A program made the position numbers and the translations under genes. The notes below the pieces were generated by a model that worked only from the letters and a program-made list of their open reading frames with translations, ran no database searches and was not told where the DNA came from. From Fervidifonticultor_A octavus_A (GTDB lineage Bacteria > Sysuimicrobiota > Sysuimicrobiia > Sysuimicrobiales > Humicultoraceae), in NCBI GenBank assembly GCA_031459655.1, contig JAVKID010000011.1, forward strand, positions 1 through 42,104: DNA of 42,104 nt, given 5' to 3'. Within the stretch, counting starts at the first letter, position 1, and every line of letters begins with the position of its first letter. Of this stretch, positions 28,417 to 37,695 are shown piece after piece.

Positions 28417-29448
28417 CTACTGCAGCCGGATCCTCGGGTCGAAGTAGGCGTAGAGGACGTCGGCCAGCAGGTTACCGAGCACCGTGATGGCCGCCACGAA
28501 CATCGTGAACCCCGTCACCCCCGGGATGTCGAGCTGCTGGGCGGCAAACGCGCCCCACCGGCCGATGCCCGGGAAGTTGAAGATGGTCTCTGTGATCACC
28601 ACCCCCCCGAGCAGTCCCACGATGGTCAGGCTGGAGAGGGTGATGACCGGGATCAGGGCATTCTTGCGCGCGTGCCGGTCGATGACCACCGGCTCGGCCA
28701 GGCCCTTGGACCGCGCGGTCCGCACGTAGTCCTGGTTGAGCACCTCCAGCATGGACGATCGCATGACGCGCACCAACAGCGCGATGGACACCATGGTCAG
28801 GGTGAGCGCGGGACCCGCGAGGTGCCGCAGCGCATCCACGAAGATCCAGAGCTGCCCGTTGAGCAGCGCGTCCACCGTCATCAGGCCGGTGTACGCCACA
28901 AACCGGTGCTCCGGGTTGCGGACGAACAGATCAGCCTCCAGCGAGAGGCGGCCGGGCGGGAACCAGTTCAGCCGGCCGTAGGTGACCATCAAGACCAACA
29001 GGCCCCACACGAAACTCGGGAGCGAGCGGAAGGAAATCGAGAAGATCCGCGACAGGTGGTCGATCAGCCGGTCGCGGTGCACGGCGGCGGCGGTGCCCAT
29101 CCAGACCCCGATGAGCATGATGGGGACAAAGGCAACGAGCGTGAGTTCCAGCGTCGGGGGGAAGAACCGGAGGATGGCCTCGCCCACCGGCATCCGGGCG
29201 GTCTGGGACCATCCGAGGTTGCCGGTGAAGACCTCCCGCAGCCAGGTCCAGTACTGGACGTAGACGGGCTGGTCCAGGCCGTACTTGCGGATGATGGCGT
29301 CGATGGCCTTGAGCTGGTTGGGGTTCGTGATGAAGGCGCCGGCCCGGATGGCGGGGTCGAGGAACTGCAACAGCGCGAAAATCAGCACCGTCACCCCGAA
29401 CGCCACCACCGGGAGCAGGACCAACCGTCGGGCGATGTAGCTGGCCAC
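28417..29448 (-). CDS. Peptide-type ABC transporter permease, DppB-like (system 2)
   Basis: A 343-residue permease. TM1 (about 9-29) is followed by RKYGLDQPVYVQYWTWL and GNLGWSQTARMPV. The core domain has the contact loop QDYVRTARSKGLAEPVVIDRHARKNALIP and ends LLADVLYAYFDPRIRLQ. A periplasmic insert around residues 170-195 (LSLEADLFVRNPEHRF) is longer than in system 1. It is 57 bases after its binding-protein gene and 2 bases before the DppC-like gene. No ATPase gene belongs to this cluster. Confidence 0.94.
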   Translation of the reverse strand: MASYIARRLVLLPVVAFGVTVLIFALLQFLDPAIRAGAFITNPNQLKAIDAIIRKYGLDQPVYVQYWTWLREVFTGNLGWSQTARMPVGEAILRFFPPTLELTLVAFVPIMLIGVWMGTAAAVHRDRLIDHLSRIFSISFRSLPSFVWGLLVLMVTYGRLNWFPPGRLSLEADLFVRNPEHRFVAYTGLMTVDALLNGQLWIFVDALRHLAGPALTLTMVSIALLVRVMRSSMLEVLNQDYVRTARSKGLAEPVVIDRHARKNALIPVITLSSLTIVGLLGGVVITETIFNFPGIGRWGAFAAQQLDIPGVTGFTMFVAAITVLGNLLADVLYAYFDPRIRLQ

Positions 29449-29505
29449 GCTGCGGCTCCGCCGGGCGGCCGGGGCTCCGCCCCGGCCGCCCTCATCTCCC
29501 GCTGC

Positions 29506-31263
29506 CTACTGCTTGGACATCGGGTAGAAGTACGGCCCGAAGAACGCCGGGTTGTAGTACCAGCCCCGCACCCAGCTCCGCATGACCTGGAAGTCTACCC
29601 GGTAGGAGTACAGGGTGGTCACGTCATTGTACGCGATCTCGTGGAGCTTCGCGTACATCGCCCGGCGCTTGGCCGGGTCGGGCTCAAAGCGGGCCCGCAG
29701 GATCAACTGGTCGACCTCAGGGTTCTTGTAGCCCTGGGCCTTGGCGTAGGTCCCATCGCTGTGCATGAACGGGGTCACGAAGTTGTCCGGGTCGGGGAAG
29801 TCGGCCGCCCATCCCAGGATCCACACGGGCAGGCGGCTCTCGCGGTACTGCTGCAGCAGCGTCGGAAACGTGATGCTGCGGATGTCCACCCGGAACCTGG
29901 GGTTGATGGCCTCGATGTTGGCCTTGAGGACCGAGGCGATGCACGCCCGGGTGGCGTTGCCGGTGTTCCACAGGACGCCGAACCGGAAGCCCGCGGTCCA
30001 GACCCGTCCGCCGTGGGCCTCGCGGAAGGCCGCCGCCGCCCTGGCCGGGTCGTAGGTGTACCACTTGCCCCCAGACGGGTGGCCGAACATGCCCTTGGGG
30101 ATCGGGCCGTTGCCCGCCGACGCCTTGCCGCGCCAGCAGTCGCGGATCATCGTGGTGTAGTCGAAGGCATAGGCGATCCCGCGGCGCACGTTGATGTCAG
30201 CGAAGAAGTCGGGCGGGATCCCGGCGCCGTCCAGCCGGCCGCTGCCCACATCGGGGTTCCCGCCGGCCACATTGATGTTCATGTTCATGAAGATCCCGTC
30301 GGTGATCAGACGCGAGATATCATCGATGATCCGCACGCCAGGGAGGCCTTCGACCCCGCTCTGCTCGGGCCGGCTGACCGCGACGATGTCGGCGTCGCCC
30401 TGCTGGAGCATCAGGCGGCGGGCGCCGAAGTCCTCGACGACCCGGACGATGACCCGCCGCAGGGCCGCCGGCTGGCGCCAGTAGGTGTCATGGCGTTCCA
30501 GGATCACCTGACGGGCCGCCCGGTCCCACTGGACGAATTTGAAGGGGCCGGTGCCGTTGGCCTTGTTGAACATCGAGGTGTCCTCGGGCTTCTTGGGGTT
30601 GTTCAGGCGGCTGAGACCGGCGGCCGTGCCGTTCCAGTCGCCCTGGGTGATGGCCCACTTCTTGCTGACGGTCATCGACCACATGGCCATGATGGACATG
30701 AAGGGCGCAAACGGCTTCTTCAGGGTGATGCGCACCGTGTTCCCGCTGACCTGGATGGCTCGGTCGGCCTCGGCGAACAGCCCGGGCTTGAGGGCCCCCC
30801 GCTCGTCCCGGGTGCCGTGGGTGTCCAGGATGGCCGCCAGCAACAGTTCGGACGGACCGCCGTCGCGGTCCATGAACATGAAGCGCAGCAGCGAGTACTT
30901 CACGTCTTCGGCGGTCAGCGGCGAGCCATCGTGGAACTTGACGCCGTCGCGGATCTTGAAGGTGTAGGTCTTGCCGTCGGGGGAGATCCCCCCATTGGCC
31001 ACGGTAGGCACCTCGGTGGCCAGCATGGGCACGAACGTGCCTGTGGACGACCCGCTGAAGAAGACTAGGGTCTCGTAGATGTGCCACAGGATGATGGTCG
31101 AACTGGCCGTGTCGTAGGCGTAGGCCGGGTCCATCGTCTCGGGGTCGGCGAAGGACACGTAGATGAGCGTATCGGGGTTCCGCACCTGCCCTTGGGCCAC
31201 GCCGGTGAGCCCGGCCAGCAGGATAACCGCCGCCAGCGCCAGGAGCTTCCTAGAACTCCCCAT
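29506..31263 (-). CDS. Peptide-type ABC transporter substrate-binding protein (system 2)
   Basis: A 585-residue family 5 binding protein. The signal peptide of about 25 residues ends GVAQG before Q and has no lipobox. Mature marks are PETMDPAYAYDTASS, FKIRDGVKFHDGSPLTAEDVKYSL and YDPARAAAAFREAHG. It is clearly different from the three paralogs of system 1 and nearer to classical DppA/OppA proteins. It is the first gene of system 2 (binding protein, DppB, DppC, glycosyltransferase). Its ligand is not predictable from this sequence. Confidence 0.92.
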   Translation of the reverse strand: MGSSRKLLALAAVILLAGLTGVAQGQVRNPDTLIYVSFADPETMDPAYAYDTASSTIILWHIYETLVFFSGSSTGTFVPMLATEVPTVANGGISPDGKTYTFKIRDGVKFHDGSPLTAEDVKYSLLRFMFMDRDGGPSELLLAAILDTHGTRDERGALKPGLFAEADRAIQVSGNTVRITLKKPFAPFMSIMAMWSMTVSKKWAITQGDWNGTAAGLSRLNNPKKPEDTSMFNKANGTGPFKFVQWDRAARQVILERHDTYWRQPAALRRVIVRVVEDFGARRLMLQQGDADIVAVSRPEQSGVEGLPGVRIIDDISRLITDGIFMNMNINVAGGNPDVGSGRLDGAGIPPDFFADINVRRGIAYAFDYTTMIRDCWRGKASAGNGPIPKGMFGHPSGGKWYTYDPARAAAAFREAHGGRVWTAGFRFGVLWNTGNATRACIASVLKANIEAINPRFRVDIRSITFPTLLQQYRESRLPVWILGWAADFPDPDNFVTPFMHSDGTYAKAQGYKNPEVDQLILRARFEPDPAKRRAMYAKLHEIAYNDVTTLYSYRVDFQVMRSWVRGWYYNPAFFGPYFYPMSKQ

Positions 31264-31427
31264 CGTCAGTCCTCCCTTCGGTTATGGGCGCGTTCGCCCC
31301 ACCGCGATGCTCCTGCCCCGGCTCCTTCCCGGAGCGCCAGCACCACCTCCTCTACCATCATTGCTCAAATCCCTTCACCAATCTACCCCCGGCCTGGGCG
31401 GGCCGCCGACCTCCTGCGGGCTCCCTC
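31264..31427 (-). other. Intergenic region between systems 3 and 2
   Basis: A 164-base gap with no gene. A GGGAGG ribosome-binding site lies before the ATG at 31263. I looked for a promoter and found only weak candidates (TAGATT near 31380 without a matching -35), and a short imperfect GGGGCG/CGCCC stem near 31290. It may hold a promoter for system 2, but I cannot place one. Confidence 0.3.
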
Positions 31428-32564
31428 CTACCCCGCGCGCACCCGAGGGTCCAGGGCGTCCCGGAGCCCGTCCCCGAACACGTTGAACGCCACTACCGCG
31501 GCAATGATGAACAGGCCGGGGAAGAGCAGCCACGGCGACAGGATCAGGGTGGGCAGGTTTGAGGCCTGGGTGAGCAGGTTGCCCCAGGACGAGCAGGGCT
31601 CCCGGATCCCGAAACCGATGAAGGACAGGGCCGACTCCCCCAGGATGGCTCCCGGGATGCCCAGCGTCACCACCACGATGACGAAGGACGCGGTCTGCGG
31701 CAGGATGTGCCGGGCGATGATGCGCAGGTCGCCCAATCCGGCCGCCTTGGCCGCCAGCACGTACTCCTGCTCCTTGAGCGACAGGACGATCCCCCGGATG
31801 ATCCGCGAGAATCCCGCCCACCCGATGAAGGAGAGGATGAGGATGATCAGGTAGAAGCGCGTCGTACACCCCACCTGCGTGGGCAGCACGGCGCTGAGGG
31901 TGAGCAGCAGGTAGAAGTCGGGGATGGAGATGACGAACTCGGCCAGGCGCATCATCACGTTGTCGATCCGCCCCCCGTAGTAGCCGGAGATGCCGCCGTA
32001 GAGCAGCCCGATGGGGATGGTGACCGCCGAGGCATAGAGGCCAATGGTCATCGAGATCCGCGAACCGTACAGGATCCGGCTGAACTGGTCGCGGCCCGAC
32101 TGGTCGGTGCCCAGCAGGAAGATCCGGCCCGGGGGATCCACGCCAAACAGGTGCGCGTCTGAGGGAAAGAGCCCGAAGAGCCGGTAGGGCTCGCCCCGGA
32201 CGAAGAACCGGAGGTAGTAGCGCCGGGTCGGGTCGGCTTCGTACCGCCGCAGGCCGGGGTCGACCAGCGTCGTCCCGTGCACGAACGGCCGCAGGCTGAA
32301 CCCCTGGCTGTCGGCGAACCGCGGCAGGATCGGTGGGTGAAAGAACCGCTCGCGGTCGGCGAAGTCCAGGGAGTACGGCGCCAGGAACTCGGCGAAGACC
32401 ACCAGCAGATACAGCACGACGAGCACGGCGCCGCCGGCCAGCGCCATGGGGTGCTTCCGCAGTTGTCGCCAGGCCAGTTGCGCCGGCGTCCGCAGTTCGG
32501 CTCGCGGGGCCTCCGACGACGCCCCCCTGGGCCTTCTCCTGATTTCGACCGCCCGGTTCGCCAT
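31428..32564 (-). CDS. Peptide-type ABC transporter permease, DppC-like (system 3), large periplasmic insert
   Basis: A 378-residue DppC-type permease. TM1 (about 41-62) is separated from the hallmark GTDQSGRDQFSR (152-163) by roughly 85 residues of soluble sequence, against about 25 in the system 1 protein. This insert, rich in aromatic and charged residues, would sit outside the membrane; a subset of the family has such a domain. The contact loop AKAAGLGDLRIIARHILPQ and the tail FNVFGDGLRDALDPRVR are normal. It starts 12 bases after dppB of the same system. Confidence 0.93.
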   Translation of the reverse strand: MANRAVEIRRRPRGASSEAPRAELRTPAQLAWRQLRKHPMALAGGAVLVVLYLLVVFAEFLAPYSLDFADRERFFHPPILPRFADSQGFSLRPFVHGTTLVDPGLRRYEADPTRRYYLRFFVRGEPYRLFGLFPSDAHLFGVDPPGRIFLLGTDQSGRDQFSRILYGSRISMTIGLYASAVTIPIGLLYGGISGYYGGRIDNVMMRLAEFVISIPDFYLLLTLSAVLPTQVGCTTRFYLIILILSFIGWAGFSRIIRGIVLSLKEQEYVLAAKAAGLGDLRIIARHILPQTASFVIVVVTLGIPGAILGESALSFIGFGIREPCSSWGNLLTQASNLPTLILSPWLLFPGLFIIAAVVAFNVFGDGLRDALDPRVRAG

Positions 32565-32576
32565 CCCGATGCTGCC

Positions 32577-33542
32577 TCAGTCGTAGCGGATACGGGGATC
32601 GCTCAGCGCCAGCAGAATGTCGGCGATCAGGTTCCCGACCACCAGCGTGACGGAGCCGATCACCAGCGCCGCCATGACCACATAGAGGTCCTTCTGCACG
32701 GTGGCTTCCAGGAGCAGCTTGCCGATGCCCGGCCAGCCCATGACGATCTCCAGGATCGCCGACCCGCCCAGCAGGCCGCCCAGGCTGTAGCCGAAGATGG
32801 TGATGAGCGGGTTGATGGCGTTGCGCACCGCGTGTTTGTTGATCACGACGCGCTCGGCCAGCCCCTTGGCCCGGGCGGTCCGGACGTAGTCCTGGCGCAG
32901 GACCTCCAGCAGGCTCGCGCGCATCTGCCGCATGAGCCCCGCGCCGCCGAACACCCCGTAGGCGATGACCGGCAGGACCATGTGGTGGGCCACGTCGAGC
33001 ACCTTCCCGGTCCAGGGCAGGAACTCGTAGTCGATGCTCGTCATCCCCCCGATCGGGAACCAGCCGGTCCGAAACGCGATGTAGAGGAGGAACAGCCCGG
33101 AGAAGAACACCGGAGTGGAGATGCCGACGTAGGCGACGAACGAGAGGGTGTTGTCCGCCAGCGAATACTGCCGGCGGGCGCCGAAGATCCCCAGCGGGAT
33201 CGCCACCGCCCACGCGGCGGCGAACAGCGCCACGTTCAGCAGGACCGAGTTCAGCAGCCGCGAGCCGATGAGCCAGGTCACCGGGACCTGGAAGGCAAAG
33301 GAGTAGCCGAACTCCAGCCGCACCGCGTTCCAGAGCCACTTCAGGTACTGGACGTAGAGCGGCTGGTCCAGCCCGAAGTTCCGGCGCATCTGGTCCACGG
33401 TCTGCTGGCTGACGATGGGGTTGAGCCGCATCTCGGCCAGGAAGTCGCCCGGGGAGAGCTGGATGATGACAAACGAGATCACCGTGATCCCCAGCAGCAT
33501 GGGGATCAACTGGAGGAGGCGCCTGACGATGTACTGCAGCAT
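32577..33542 (-). CDS. Peptide-type ABC transporter permease, DppB-like (system 3)
   Basis: A 321-residue permease of standard length. It has TM1 (about 10-30), QLSPGDFLAEM, RRNFGLDQPLYVQYLKWL, the core domain with contact loop QDYVRTARAKGLAERVVINKHAVRNAINP, and the tail LIADILLALSDPRIRYD. It starts 42 bases after the binding-protein gene and is followed closely by its DppC-like partner. No ATPase is encoded in this cluster. Confidence 0.94.
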   Translation of the reverse strand: MLQYIVRRLLQLIPMLLGITVISFVIIQLSPGDFLAEMRLNPIVSQQTVDQMRRNFGLDQPLYVQYLKWLWNAVRLEFGYSFAFQVPVTWLIGSRLLNSVLLNVALFAAAWAVAIPLGIFGARRQYSLADNTLSFVAYVGISTPVFFSGLFLLYIAFRTGWFPIGGMTSIDYEFLPWTGKVLDVAHHMVLPVIAYGVFGGAGLMRQMRASLLEVLRQDYVRTARAKGLAERVVINKHAVRNAINPLITIFGYSLGGLLGGSAILEIVMGWPGIGKLLLEATVQKDLYVVMAALVIGSVTLVVGNLIADILLALSDPRIRYD

Positions 33543-33584
33543 CAGGGACGCGCCGGAGCGCCGATCCCTCTCTCCCCCGCCGCG

Positions 33585-35336
33585 CTAGCGGTACGGCGTC
33601 CGGTAGTAGATCGTCTCGATGTCGTAGAAGGCCCCGGGCGCCGGGCTGAAGTTGGCCAGGGTGTTCCGAAACGCCGGTTGTGTGAGCGGCGTCGCAAAGT
33701 AGATGAGCGGCACGTACTCGGCGACGATTTCTTGGAACCGGTGGTAGAGCTGCCTGCGCTTGTTCTGGTCCACAGTGGTCGCGGCCTGATCGAAGATGCG
33801 GTCGATCTCGGCCTCCCAGTCGGTGGCCGGCCTCTCCTGCTTCGGCCACCAGGCGTGCAGCGACCCGCTGGACTTCCAGACGTTCTGCCCGTTGTGGGGG
33901 TCAATGGTGCCGGTGAGGCCCAGGATCATCGCCTCCCAGTTGAAGGTGCCGACCAGCTTGCCCACCAGCGTGTTGAACGCCTCGGGCGCAAAGGTCACGC
34001 GCATGCCGAGCCTGGCCAGGTCCTGCCGGATCAGGTTGCCGATGGCCTCCCGGTCGGCATTGCCCGCGTTGGTGGCGATGGTGAACTCCACCACGTTCCC
34101 CTGGGCGTCGCGCAGCAGCCCGTCGGCCCCCCGGGCAAACCCCGCCTCCCGCAGCAGCGCCTCCGACCGGGCCAGATCGTAGGGGTACTGGCGGACGTTG
34201 GGGTTGTAGAAGAACTTGTTGGCCGGGCTCTCGGGTCCGTAGCGCGGCGTCGCGCGGCCCGCGTAGACCTGCCGGACGATCGTGTCGCGGTCCACGGCGT
34301 GGCTGACGGCCTGCCGGAACCTGACGTTCTGGAACCAGGCGAGCTTGGGCGGCCGCACCCCCGCCGGGTTCTGGTTGAACATGAGGAAATCGCCGCCGAA
34401 GGTCGGGGGGCCATCGAAGATCGTGAAGTTGCCCGCCTGCTGCATCCCCCGCAGTTCCGCGTACTCCCGCGGGCGGGCACTGTACGAGTCGGTTTCTTTG
34501 GCGAGGAACTTCAACCGCGAGGCGTCCACATTGGGCACGATCTCGATGACGATGCGGGCCAGGTAGGGCAGCCGCTGCCCCTGCCGGTCCACCTTCCAGT
34601 ACCTGGCGTTTCGCACGAAGGTGATGCGCTGGCCCGGGGCATACGAATGCATCACAAACGGCCCGTTGCCGATCAGGTCCCGGGGCGGGGTGTTGATCCC
34701 CCAGGCGCGGTTGAACTCCGTGGCGCCTTGCCGGAGGGCGGCCTCGAGCCGGTGCCTGGGGAGCGGCGCGATCCCGCCGACGGTGCGCAGGAAGGGTCCG
34801 AAGGGCTGGTCCGTCCTGAACTCGACGGTGTAGTCGTCGACCTTCCGGTAGCCGATCTTCTTCCCGGCGATGGTCAGCACGTCGGGGAGGCTGGACTGGA
34901 CCCCCGGCGTGAACGCGGCATCCAGGGTGAACACCACGTCGTCGGCGGTCACCGGCCTCCCATCGAACCACTGGACGCCGCGGCGCAGCCTGAACACCCA
35001 GGTCCGGCCGTCCCGGCTGACCGTCCACGACTCGGCCAGGTTGGGCTCGACATCCAGCGTGACGCGGTTGGTCTCGGCCAGGCTGTCGAACAGGTACCCC
35101 AGCGGCGCGGTGGACGAGGTCTCCTGAGCGACGAGGAGATTGAAGGTGCGGGGGTCGGAGATCGACGACACCACGAAGGTGCCCCCGAATCGGCCGACAT
35201 CGCTGGCCTCCACGACCTTGGGATTGGGCACGTCCGGGAGCGCCAGACGGCCCGTCTGGGCGACCGCCGGGCCGGCTGCCGGCACCGCCGCGATGAGCAC
35301 GCCGATCACCGCCAGCCGCGCGCCAGCCTGTCCCAT
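33585..35336 (-). CDS. Peptide-type ABC transporter substrate-binding protein (system 3)
   Basis: A 583-residue family 5 binding protein. The signal peptide of about 26 residues ends AAGPAVA before Q, with no lipobox. Mature marks are GGTFVVSSISDPRTFN, RLRRGVQWFDGRPVTADDVV and YDLARSEALLREAGFARG. It forms a different subgroup from the other four binding proteins, with the GGTF start seen in several uncharacterised members. A good ribosome-binding site (GGGGAGGGA) and a clear promoter lie upstream, so system 3 is independently transcribed. Confidence 0.93.
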   Translation of the reverse strand: MGQAGARLAVIGVLIAAVPAAGPAVAQTGRLALPDVPNPKVVEASDVGRFGGTFVVSSISDPRTFNLLVAQETSSTAPLGYLFDSLAETNRVTLDVEPNLAESWTVSRDGRTWVFRLRRGVQWFDGRPVTADDVVFTLDAAFTPGVQSSLPDVLTIAGKKIGYRKVDDYTVEFRTDQPFGPFLRTVGGIAPLPRHRLEAALRQGATEFNRAWGINTPPRDLIGNGPFVMHSYAPGQRITFVRNARYWKVDRQGQRLPYLARIVIEIVPNVDASRLKFLAKETDSYSARPREYAELRGMQQAGNFTIFDGPPTFGGDFLMFNQNPAGVRPPKLAWFQNVRFRQAVSHAVDRDTIVRQVYAGRATPRYGPESPANKFFYNPNVRQYPYDLARSEALLREAGFARGADGLLRDAQGNVVEFTIATNAGNADREAIGNLIRQDLARLGMRVTFAPEAFNTLVGKLVGTFNWEAMILGLTGTIDPHNGQNVWKSSGSLHAWWPKQERPATDWEAEIDRIFDQAATTVDQNKRRQLYHRFQEIVAEYVPLIYFATPLTQPAFRNTLANFSPAPGAFYDIETIYYRTPYR

Positions 35337-35418
35337 CCGATCCCTCCCCGCTTGCGTCGCGCACCCACAGCGTCCGCCACAGGCCCTCGAGGTGCCGATG
35401 AGCGCGCTGCCATGTCGA

Positions 35419-35448
35419 AGTATACCCCAGCGATCAAACCACGGGCAA
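35419..35448 (-). promoter_or_regulatory. Promoter of transporter system 3
   Basis: On the minus strand TTGCCC (35448-35443) and TATACT (35424-35419) are 18 bases apart. The leader to the ATG at 35336 would be about 75 bases. It could also serve system 2, since the gap between the two is only 164 bases and holds no clear terminator. Confidence 0.65.
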
Positions 35449-35460
35449 CGACGGGCTCAT

Positions 35461-37617
35461 CTAGTCTGTCCGCTCCAGGGGGGCGTACCTGAGGGCCAGC
35501 CGCTTGACCGTGCCGGCGAACCGCACCGTGACAATTGCGCCTTCGCCCTCGCCCTCGACCTCGAGGACCTGGCCCTCCCCGAACTTCTCGTGGCGCACCC
35601 GGGCCCCCACCTCAAAAAACGGGACCGGCCGATGCCCGGCCGTCCCGCCGCGCCCCCTCGCCCCGACAGCCGGCTCCTCCCAGGGGCTGGGTGCCGCCAG
35701 CGCCGTGACCAGCTCACCGGGGATCTCGTCCAGGAACCGGGAGGGGACGGCCAGGGTGGGGCTCCCGAAGATCGAGCGGGTGCGCGCGTGGGTGAGGATG
35801 AGCCGCGTCTTGGCGCGCGTGAACCCCACATAGCACAGCCGGCGTTCTTCGTCCAGCCCGCCTTCCTCATCCATGGCCCGCGCGTGGGGACACAGCCCCT
35901 CCTCCAGGCCGGTCACGAAGACCACCGGGAACTCCAGGCCTTTGGCGCTGTGCAGGGTCATGAGCACCACGCGGTCGACGTCCTCCCGATACGTGTCCAC
36001 GTCCGCCACCAGCGCCAGGTGCTGGAGGAACGCCGCGATGTGCGGCTCCCCGGTGGCCTCTTCCACTTCCTGCGCGACGGTGACCAGCTCGCGGAGGTTC
36101 TCGAGCCGTTCGGCGGCCTCCTCGGTGCCTTCGGCTTCCAGCATGGCTTGGTAGCCGGTCAGGGCCATGGCGCGGGCGATGAGCTGGCTGGCGGGCAGGC
36201 GCTCGGCCTCCTCGGTCAGGGCCGCGATCAGTCCGGCGAACTCCTCCAGGGCGCGGACGGTGCTGCGCAGCAGGCCGCCGGTGGCCTCGGGACGGCGCAT
36301 CGCCTCCAGCAGCGTGCAGCCGGACGCCTCCGCGTAGGAGGACAGACGCGCCAGGGTCGCCTCGCCGATGCCGCGGCGGGGGGTCGCCAGCGCCCGGCGC
36401 AGACTGGCCGCGTCGCCGGGGGCCACCAGCAGGCGAAGATAGGCCAGCAGGTCCCGGACCTCCTTGCGCTCGTAGAACCGGACGCTGCCCACGACCTGAT
36501 AGGGAATCCCGGCCCGCAGGCACTCGTCCTCCAGCAGCCGCGACTGGGCGTTGGTGCGGTAGAGCACCGCGAGATCACGCAGCCGCAGCCCCTCGCCCAT
36601 GAGCGCGCGAATCTGCTCCACGACAAAGCGCGCCTCGTCGGTGCCGTCGGCCGCCTCGTAGATCAGGACGGGCATCCCGTCCTCGTTCCCGGTCCACAAT
36701 GTCTTGGCGTGCCGGTGCGGGTTGTGCTGGATGACCCCGGAGGCCGCGGCCAGGATCGTCTTGGTGGAGCGGTAGTTCTGCGTGAGCGTGATGACGGTGG
36801 CGTCGGGGTAGTCCTGCTCGAACTCGAGGATGTTGCGGACATCGGCGCCGCGCCACCGGTAGATCGACTGATCGTCGTCGCCCACCACCGTCACGTTCCG
36901 GTGCAGCCCTGACAACGCCCGCACCAGCAGGTACTGGGCGTGGTTGGTGTCCTGGTATTCGTCCACCAGGACGTGGAGGAACCGCTCCTGGTACGCGCGC
37001 AGGATCTCGGGACGCGCCTCGAAGAGCCGGAGCGTCTCGACCAGCAGGTCGTCGAAGTCCAGCGCGCCCCGCGCGCGCATCTCGGCCTCGTAGGCCCGCC
37101 AGACCCGCGCCGCGGCCTCCTCCATGAAGGTCGAGGCCCGCGCCGCGTAGCGGGCCACGTCCACCGCCTCGTCCTTGGCCCGGCCGATCATGGCGTGCAT
37201 GACCCCCGGCGGGAACCGGCGCTCATCCAGGCCCAGGGCGGTCAGGCAGTCGCGGATGACGCGGCGCTGCTCGTCTTCGTCGTAGATGGCAAACGTCGGG
37301 GGAATGCCGATGGCCTCGCCGTCGATCCGGAGGATGCGGCTGCAGATGGCGTGGAAGGTCCCGATCCAGATGGGCCGGGCGACCGACCCGCCCAGGAGCC
37401 GGTCGATCCGCTCGCGCATCTCGTGGGCGGCCTTGTTGGTGAACGTCACGGCCAGGATCCTGGACGGCGGCAGGCCGCGCTCGCGGATGAGGTAGGCGAT
37501 GCGGTGGGTGAGCACGCGGGTCTTTCCCGACCCGGCGCCCGCCAGAACCAGCAGCGGGCCGCCGGGGTGCATCACCGCCTCGCGCTGCGGAGGGTTGAGC
37601 GATCCAAGCAGGTCCAC
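35461..37617 (-). CDS. pcrA: ATP-dependent DNA helicase, PcrA/UvrD family
   Basis: A superfamily 1A helicase of 718 residues. Motifs in order: GAGSGKT (27-33), VTFTNKAAHEMRER, VLVDEYQDTNHAQY, VVGDDDQSIYRWRGAD, LTQNYRST, LMTLHSAKGLEFPVVFV and CYVGFTRAKTRL. A C-terminal Tudor-like domain (VRHEKFGEGQVLEVEGEG), typical of PcrA, binds RNA polymerase in known members. It unwinds DNA in repair and at stalled replication or transcription complexes. I chose the GTG at 37617 because a promoter -10 lies inside the first 12 codons of the longer frame that starts at ATG 37653; the longer start remains possible. Confidence 0.95.
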   Translation of the reverse strand: MDLLGSLNPPQREAVMHPGGPLLVLAGAGSGKTRVLTHRIAYLIRERGLPPSRILAVTFTNKAAHEMRERIDRLLGGSVARPIWIGTFHAICSRILRIDGEAIGIPPTFAIYDEDEQRRVIRDCLTALGLDERRFPPGVMHAMIGRAKDEAVDVARYAARASTFMEEAAARVWRAYEAEMRARGALDFDDLLVETLRLFEARPEILRAYQERFLHVLVDEYQDTNHAQYLLVRALSGLHRNVTVVGDDDQSIYRWRGADVRNILEFEQDYPDATVITLTQNYRSTKTILAAASGVIQHNPHRHAKTLWTGNEDGMPVLIYEAADGTDEARFVVEQIRALMGEGLRLRDLAVLYRTNAQSRLLEDECLRAGIPYQVVGSVRFYERKEVRDLLAYLRLLVAPGDAASLRRALATPRRGIGEATLARLSSYAEASGCTLLEAMRRPEATGGLLRSTVRALEEFAGLIAALTEEAERLPASQLIARAMALTGYQAMLEAEGTEEAAERLENLRELVTVAQEVEEATGEPHIAAFLQHLALVADVDTYREDVDRVVLMTLHSAKGLEFPVVFVTGLEEGLCPHARAMDEEGGLDEERRLCYVGFTRAKTRLILTHARTRSIFGSPTLAVPSRFLDEIPGELVTALAAPSPWEEPAVGARGRGGTAGHRPVPFFEVGARVRHEKFGEGQVLEVEGEGEGAIVTVRFAGTVKRLALRYAPLERTD

Positions 37618-37629
37618 GGTCCGCCGTCC

Positions 37630-37658
37630 ACTATATCGGCCGGACGGCGACATGGCAA
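37630..37658 (-). promoter_or_regulatory. Promoter of pcrA, overlapping the longer start
   Basis: On the minus strand TTGCCA (37658-37653) and TATAGT (37635-37630) are exactly 17 bases apart. The predicted start of transcription lies about 5 bases before the GTG at 37617, giving an almost leaderless mRNA. Confidence 0.65.
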
Positions 37659-37695
37659 ACGCGTGCGGATGCCTCCTCGCGAGGCCCCCGGGATG

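Noticed and set aside
32277..35492. Long plus-strand open frame of about 1070 codons
   Set aside because: It lies opposite three transporter genes and has the same antisense composition with no family similarity.
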